Shown: positions 5,901-8,726 of the stretch, piece by piece
Numbering within the stretch: the first letter of the stretch is position 1
Layout of the letters: the number at the start of each line of letters is the position of its first letter
Source of the DNA: Gemmatimonadota bacterium
GTDB taxonomy: Bacteria; GCA-2686955
Assembly (NCBI GenBank): GCA_002686955.1
Contig: NYZA01000082.1
Location: 1 to 8,726, forward strand
Direction of reading: 5' to 3'
DNA: 8,726 nt
Notes under the pieces: generated by a model
Told to the model about the DNA's origin: nothing
The model's database searches: none
Seen by the model: the letters and a program-made list of their open reading frames with translations, nothing else
Program-made: the position numbers and the translations under genes

Positions 5901-6141
5901 CGTCGCCAACGTAGTCGTTTTCGGTGTTGCCGATCGGCCATTCCCCGCTCGGCTCCCCCGGATTGGCCACCAACCCGAAGTTATAGAAAACCGTCTTGAT
6001 CTTGTTGCCGCTGTGGAGGTTCTTGCGGCGCCATCCGGCGTTGCCCTGCGGCAAGTCCTCATGGTCGAAGGTATCGGCAATGCCCCCGCCGGCTACGAGG
6101 AGAGCGAGGATGGTCGGTGAGATGGCGAGGGGCGAGTTCAT
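2935..6141 (-). CDS. Large secreted protein with acidic calcium-binding-like repeats, FN3-like segment and C-terminal sorting-like domain
   Basis: The product is 1068 residues. The signal peptide (about 1-22, cut near GIA/D) is unusual in having no Lys or Arg before its hydrophobic core. Residues about 30-300 form an aromatic-rich region with few recognisable motifs. Residues 314-430 hold Asp/Asn/Gly loops (NGIDDDGDG, NGIDDNGNGLIDEG, NIDNDADGRIDE, GIDNDLDWD) like thrombospondin type-3 or dockerin calcium loops. About 530-655 is fibronectin-III-like (VTLYWDGS, FEGYKIYKS, YYYAVVAYD). About 963-1068 is a FlgD-like/sorting-like end (VVPNPYVAGN, RIYTLRGELVDTI, YGVYLFHVDA, GKFAVIK). No enzyme active site is recognisable. 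It starts 14 nt after the TonB-dependent receptor and overlaps the PorV-like gene by 4 nt, so the three are probably co-transcribed. A surface-anchored structural, adhesive or receptor-associated role is the best inference; the exact function is unknown. Confidence 0.85.
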   Translation of the reverse strand: MNSPLAISPTILALLVAGGGIADTFDHEDLPQGNAGWRRKNLHSGNKIKTVFYNFGLVANPGEPSGEWPIGNTENDYVGDVTPLVGVEYVNKVGDLVHTVVTCDGPRGNSDGPGGGVFWGFEPIPGFLAEDQDGVAMSHLPSTWPGHWPDKPASWNGFWNGFFGRGVQNADQESFFYVDDANDAEFNVADDGTVLWQPSPDAPSRAGLGLLVKVRGFQWSHFLAEDVIFWLYEVTNVSVHDYDKVAFGMVVGTLSGGRTDSDDDLAFFDLEDDMTYSWDSDDNVDFEGWVPVSETIEVGYAGYAFLESPGNPFNGIDDDGDGEEGSPLIDAGMLSGEVADNGIDDNGNGLIDEGVQHIGLAYADNIDNDADGRIDEMIDERRDDGIDNDLDWDPLLHDSGADGVPGTADEGEGDGVPTAGERNFDATDVDESDQIGLTSFDYFSPPSDVRMNDDDGLWERLQPGRFEVVPDEPADGDFIYGSGYFPLKVGQTQRFSMALVFGEDFEDIVDNKRTAQQIYDDNYNFARPPANPTVWATADSGKVTLYWDGSESENSFDDVLGFDFEGYKIYKSTEPFFNESFTITDAKGRKTFNDPLAQFDLINGEFGFFETPIEGRGIQFFLGKETGLRYSIEDTDVVNGRTYYYAVVAYDHGGVELNIQPAENTKSITELDDGSLIFDDNTVAVTPGVKAAGYVGSSVVDFVHEGEATGDLQVEIVDPARMVNRSYEVTFEDQSFWEADTLHPRATASYTVRLIDADSVVVDSSTSVEAGPSDDFFAGMRLVLENDVAVETIDSLSGWSGAVAGAYGVSSRVFNYRRTNGHAWPGIYELRVSSEIDGRSTEYEIDDIFGSIHLPAVDTRFKVLETTGGSEGELHFAYWELGDLDDELDPGDQIILLRPDPADSSTLLPTWSLAINEGGGEPPGNGAAYRFKTTIPFRGGVDGDTYTFRTVKPTATSGAGTFDMDAIKVVPNPYVAGNSLEPKQLFGSERGERRLFFTHLPPRASIRIYTLRGELVDTIKHDGGVELSGSASWDLRSRDNLEIAYGVYLFHVDAPGYGEQIGKFAVIK
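4852..5202 (-). repeat. Acidic DxDxDG-type repeat region within the large secreted protein
   Basis: This DNA encodes residues 314-430 of the 1068-residue protein. Four loop units begin near residues 314, 341, 364 and 384, so the spacing shrinks from about 27 to 23 to 20 residues. They share the core N-G/N-I-D-[DN]-[DNG]-x-[DN]-G, which matches calcium-coordinating loops in thrombospondin type-3 and dockerin-like repeats. In the DNA the plus strand repeats GTCGTC/GTTGTCGAT-like words. Calcium binding after export is inferred from Asp/Asn spacing. Confidence 0.7.
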
Positions 6142-6155
6142 CGTGGAGTGCCGGC

Positions 6156-8726
6156 CTAGTAGCTGATGCTGACGCCCATCTGCACCAAACGCGGCGCAGA
6201 AAAGAGGCTTGGATTGTCGAAGAAAGAGTCGACCGTGTTTACGAACTCGGTGGATCGCTTTTCTGCCTCCAATTCCTGCAAGCTCTCGGTCGCCCGACCG
6301 GTATCGTTGTATACAAAGAGTTCGTTCTTACGATCCAAGAGGTTGAACACGTTGGCGAAAACATCGAAATCGAGGCCCCCCAGGTCGAATCCTCGGTGGG
6401 CATTGAGATCGACATTGTAGTGCGGTGGGATGCGACCGCCATTCTCCAGCGCGGTCCCGATCTGCTGAAGATCTGGAGTGTACGGAGTAGGGCTCCAGAG
6501 ATTCGCCAAGAGCGCGATTCCCCAGCTCCGGCGATCCACGGCGAAGTGGCCGTTGAGGGTATGCCGGCGATCCCAGTCGAGGGGCACGAGTCGAGGCAAA
6601 GGCTCCGAGCCCATCGCCAATCTTCGAAAAGCCTGCGCAGGGTCGGAAGCCAGACCCTCGGCGATCTGGAATGTGTAGTCGATGCTCCAGAAGAGGAGAT
6701 CGGTATCATTTGAAAACGAGAGAGCAACGCCTCGAGCATTGCCTTGGTCTCTATTGTTGTATTGAGCGTATTTCTTACCCGCGGAGTAGCTTTCGACGAT
6801 GCGGTCGGAGGCCAGCAGGCTTCGAAAATCTCTGAAGAAAAAGTCTGCCGTAAGGCGCCCGCCATCACCGATCTGTTGTTGGAGACCGATTTCGTACTGA
6901 ACGGTCTTCTGTGCATCGATGTCGGGATTGCCCATCAACGCAGTGATGCCCACTCCGTCGCCAAGCCGCCATTCCGGATTGCTGTAGATTGTCGACAGGG
7001 TGGGGATCTGGAAGAAATGCCCATACGACACGTGGATTCCCCCGCGATCGGTAATCGGGTAGGAGAGGCCGATTCGCGGCGAGATCTGATGCTTCGCGCT
7101 CGCGTCGGTGAACATGTATTGCCTTCGGAGCGCAGCCGCTTGCGGATCATCCCAGGGGATGTCGTAGACTCCACCCTCGTACACTGGCGCGCCATCGGTG
7201 AAACCGACGATGCGCCCGGAGACATGATCGAAGAAGCTGCGAAGCGGATTGTCGATATTCGGGTCACGCGGATCGAAGGGGATTTCCGCGGCGGGATCGA
7301 AGCGATCGATTCGGACACCCACATTCAGTATTAGATCCGCCACCTCGAACTTGTCCTGAATGTACGCACTGATCTCGGTTGGCCGGACCGCGAAAGTCTC
7401 GACGAAAGGAGAGCCGACCTTGCCGTCCACGATCGACTGATTGAAAAGATCGAAGTCGTGGCGTCGAAGCTCCGCACCGATCTTCACCAGATTCTCATGG
7501 TTCAGCTGGCTCGTCAGGTCTGCTTTGGCGATGTCGGTGGTCGTCTCTTGTCGCCACCAACCAGCGGAGACGCCGCCCGTGGAGTAGGAGTAGCCGTGGT
7601 TCGGGACTTGGTCCAGAAAGGCTGTATAGTAGTAGCGCGGATCGCTGCGGTTTTCGAATACCCATGATTCCTGGTGGTTGACGAATCTGGAAAGACCGAC
7701 ATCGAGAAAGGTCCGGGCATCGGCACCAAAAGCGAATGTGCCGGTGAGAGTGTGTGATGCGCCGGTCTTTCGGTATGTGGGTGTTCCGTTGGGGTTGTAG
7801 CGGAAGAAGTGATCGTAGCTATCGCTCTTGGAGTCCTCGATGAGCAAGTTGTATCGGAGCTTGAAAGCAGGCCCCAGTCTCCAGACGAGCTTGGCCTGGC
7901 CGGAGTACTTGCGATACGGATTCATGGAGGTGAAGGAGCTGTCTCCGGTCGCAAGTGCCCGCCAATCCTCGGGGTCGGGCGCGGAGAAGTCGGCCACGTC
8001 GTAGAAGTTGAAGATCCGACGGCCGTAGAGGTAGCCGGCCGAGCCGACTGCTCTGCCGCTGGCGAAGAGCGTAAGATTGTCGCCCGCGAGCGGGCCCGAA
8101 AGGGATGCCTGCAGATTCCGCACGGCGGTTGGGGAGAAATCGTCGATGCCCCAGAAGAGATCGCTGTGGCGGGAGAGGTAGTCACCGGCATAGCTGGATA
8201 GGGAACCGGACCAATCCGATCTTCCTTCTTTGGTGACGATGTTCACGACACCGCTCATTGCCTGACCGTATTCGGCGTTGAACGCTCCGCTGATTACCTG
8301 CAGCTCTTCGACGGAGGCGTTTTCGACGGCGACCGCCTGGCCTCCCGTGAATGGATCGGTGAGCGAGACGCCGTCGACGAGATAGGCGACCTCGCCCGAT
8401 CGTCCGCCCCTGAAATGCAGCGCACCGCCGGCGTCGGTCGTGACACCCGCTTGAAGCTCCAATAGATCACCCAACTCGGTCGCCGGCGTTGTCTCGATCT
8501 CTTTCCTGCCCACCACCGACTGAGAGGCGGTCAGGTCTTTCTGGAAGTACTCACGATCGGCGATGACGACGGTTTCGCCCCCGATCTCGATGATCTCACT
8601 TCTCAGTCCGAGCACGACACGGGTCGTGTGGTCGATATTGACGCGTACCTTCGCGAGGGTCGTCCGAGTGTAGCCGAGATAGTCCGCCCGCACGGAGTAG
8701 ATACCGGGCGGGAGGTTCAGAATCGA
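6156..8726 (-). CDS. TonB-dependent receptor with carboxypeptidase-regulatory-like N-terminal domain (partial, 5' end outside the window)
   Basis: 856 residues are visible and the frame is still open at the right edge; the GTG at 8693-8691 is an internal Val codon. The fragment starts in the last strands of a CarboxypepD-reg-like domain (LPPGIYSVRADYLGYTR). A plug domain follows at about residues 67-170: SVVGRKEIETTP, LLELQAGV, then HFRGGRSGEVAYLVDGVSL, and AFNAEYGQAMSGVVNIVTKEG. The rest is a 22-strand-type barrel rich in alternating aromatic residues, ending GVSISY with a terminal aromatic. Such receptors import bulky ligands (siderophores, glycans, cobalamin) with TonB-ExbBD energy; the extra N-terminal domain is typical of SusC-like and related FCB receptors. 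No SusD gene is visible downstream. Instead it is followed after 14 nt by the large exported protein and then the PorV-like barrel. The substrate cannot be told from the sequence. Confidence 0.9.
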   Translation of the reverse strand, partial: SILNLPPGIYSVRADYLGYTRTTLAKVRVNIDHTTRVVLGLRSEIIEIGGETVVIADREYFQKDLTASQSVVGRKEIETTPATELGDLLELQAGVTTDAGGALHFRGGRSGEVAYLVDGVSLTDPFTGGQAVAVENASVEELQVISGAFNAEYGQAMSGVVNIVTKEGRSDWSGSLSSYAGDYLSRHSDLFWGIDDFSPTAVRNLQASLSGPLAGDNLTLFASGRAVGSAGYLYGRRIFNFYDVADFSAPDPEDWRALATGDSSFTSMNPYRKYSGQAKLVWRLGPAFKLRYNLLIEDSKSDSYDHFFRYNPNGTPTYRKTGASHTLTGTFAFGADARTFLDVGLSRFVNHQESWVFENRSDPRYYYTAFLDQVPNHGYSYSTGGVSAGWWRQETTTDIAKADLTSQLNHENLVKIGAELRRHDFDLFNQSIVDGKVGSPFVETFAVRPTEISAYIQDKFEVADLILNVGVRIDRFDPAAEIPFDPRDPNIDNPLRSFFDHVSGRIVGFTDGAPVYEGGVYDIPWDDPQAAALRRQYMFTDASAKHQISPRIGLSYPITDRGGIHVSYGHFFQIPTLSTIYSNPEWRLGDGVGITALMGNPDIDAQKTVQYEIGLQQQIGDGGRLTADFFFRDFRSLLASDRIVESYSAGKKYAQYNNRDQGNARGVALSFSNDTDLLFWSIDYTFQIAEGLASDPAQAFRRLAMGSEPLPRLVPLDWDRRHTLNGHFAVDRRSWGIALLANLWSPTPYTPDLQQIGTALENGGRIPPHYNVDLNAHRGFDLGGLDFDVFANVFNLLDRKNELFVYNDTGRATESLQELEAEKRSTEFVNTVDSFFDNPSLFSAPRLVQMGVSISY

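Noticed and set aside
6156-8693. GTG at 8693 as the start of the TonB-dependent receptor
   Set aside because: The frame is open to the window edge and the upstream codons (LPPGIYS) continue the carboxypeptidase-regulatory-like domain, so the gene is only partial here.

Overview
The window looks like a piece of a GC-rich Gram-negative genome from the FCB superphylum (the Bacteroidota/Fibrobacterota/Gemmatimonadota side of the tree). The evidence is a PorV/PorQ-type outer-membrane barrel, two secreted proteins with C-terminal FlgD-like/type IX ('type A') sorting-domain signatures, and a TonB-dependent receptor with a carboxypeptidase-regulatory-like front end. The high GC and ordinary AGGAGG-type ribosome binding sites fit uncultured high-GC members (Latescibacterota, Eisenbacteria or Krumholzibacteriota-like) better than classical Bacteroidota. 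That placement is inference.

All recognisable genes lie on the minus strand, so the order of expression runs from right to left. At the right edge is a TonB-dependent receptor (8726-6156, N-terminus outside the window). It is followed after 14 nt by a 1068-residue secreted protein with an acidic DxDxDG-type repeat region, a fibronectin-III-like segment and a C-terminal sorting-like domain (6141-2935). That gene shares a 4-nt ATGA overlap with a PorV/PorQ-family barrel gene (2938-1868). These three form a tight transcription unit: an outer-membrane importer or sensor, a large exported protein, and the type of barrel that in type IX secretion receives sorting-domain cargo. After a 117-nt gap holding a long imperfect hairpin (1784-1836) comes a 372-residue secreted protein with two related starch-binding-like beta domains and a textbook sorting-domain C-terminus (1750-632).

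A 12-bp perfect hairpin begins at the last base of that gene's stop codon, and a second 19-bp hairpin abuts it. The 381-nt region 251-631 also holds a tandem array with an exact 67-bp period: two near-identical copies, one degenerate copy upstream in phase, and a partial copy. Beyond it lies a 51-codon response-regulator fragment (250-95). It keeps a good TTG start, AGGAGG site and extended -10-like promoter but ends in a stop after about one third of the receiver domain, before the phospho-acceptor aspartate. The last 94 nt to the left edge contain G-runs and no gene I can support.

I see no CRISPR array, transposase, tRNA or rRNA. The least explained parts are the 67-bp hairpin-forming array, the truncated receiver next to it, and the structured leader at 1784-1836. 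The protein-coding part looks like a surface-protein/secretion module of known family types rather than a new enzymatic system.
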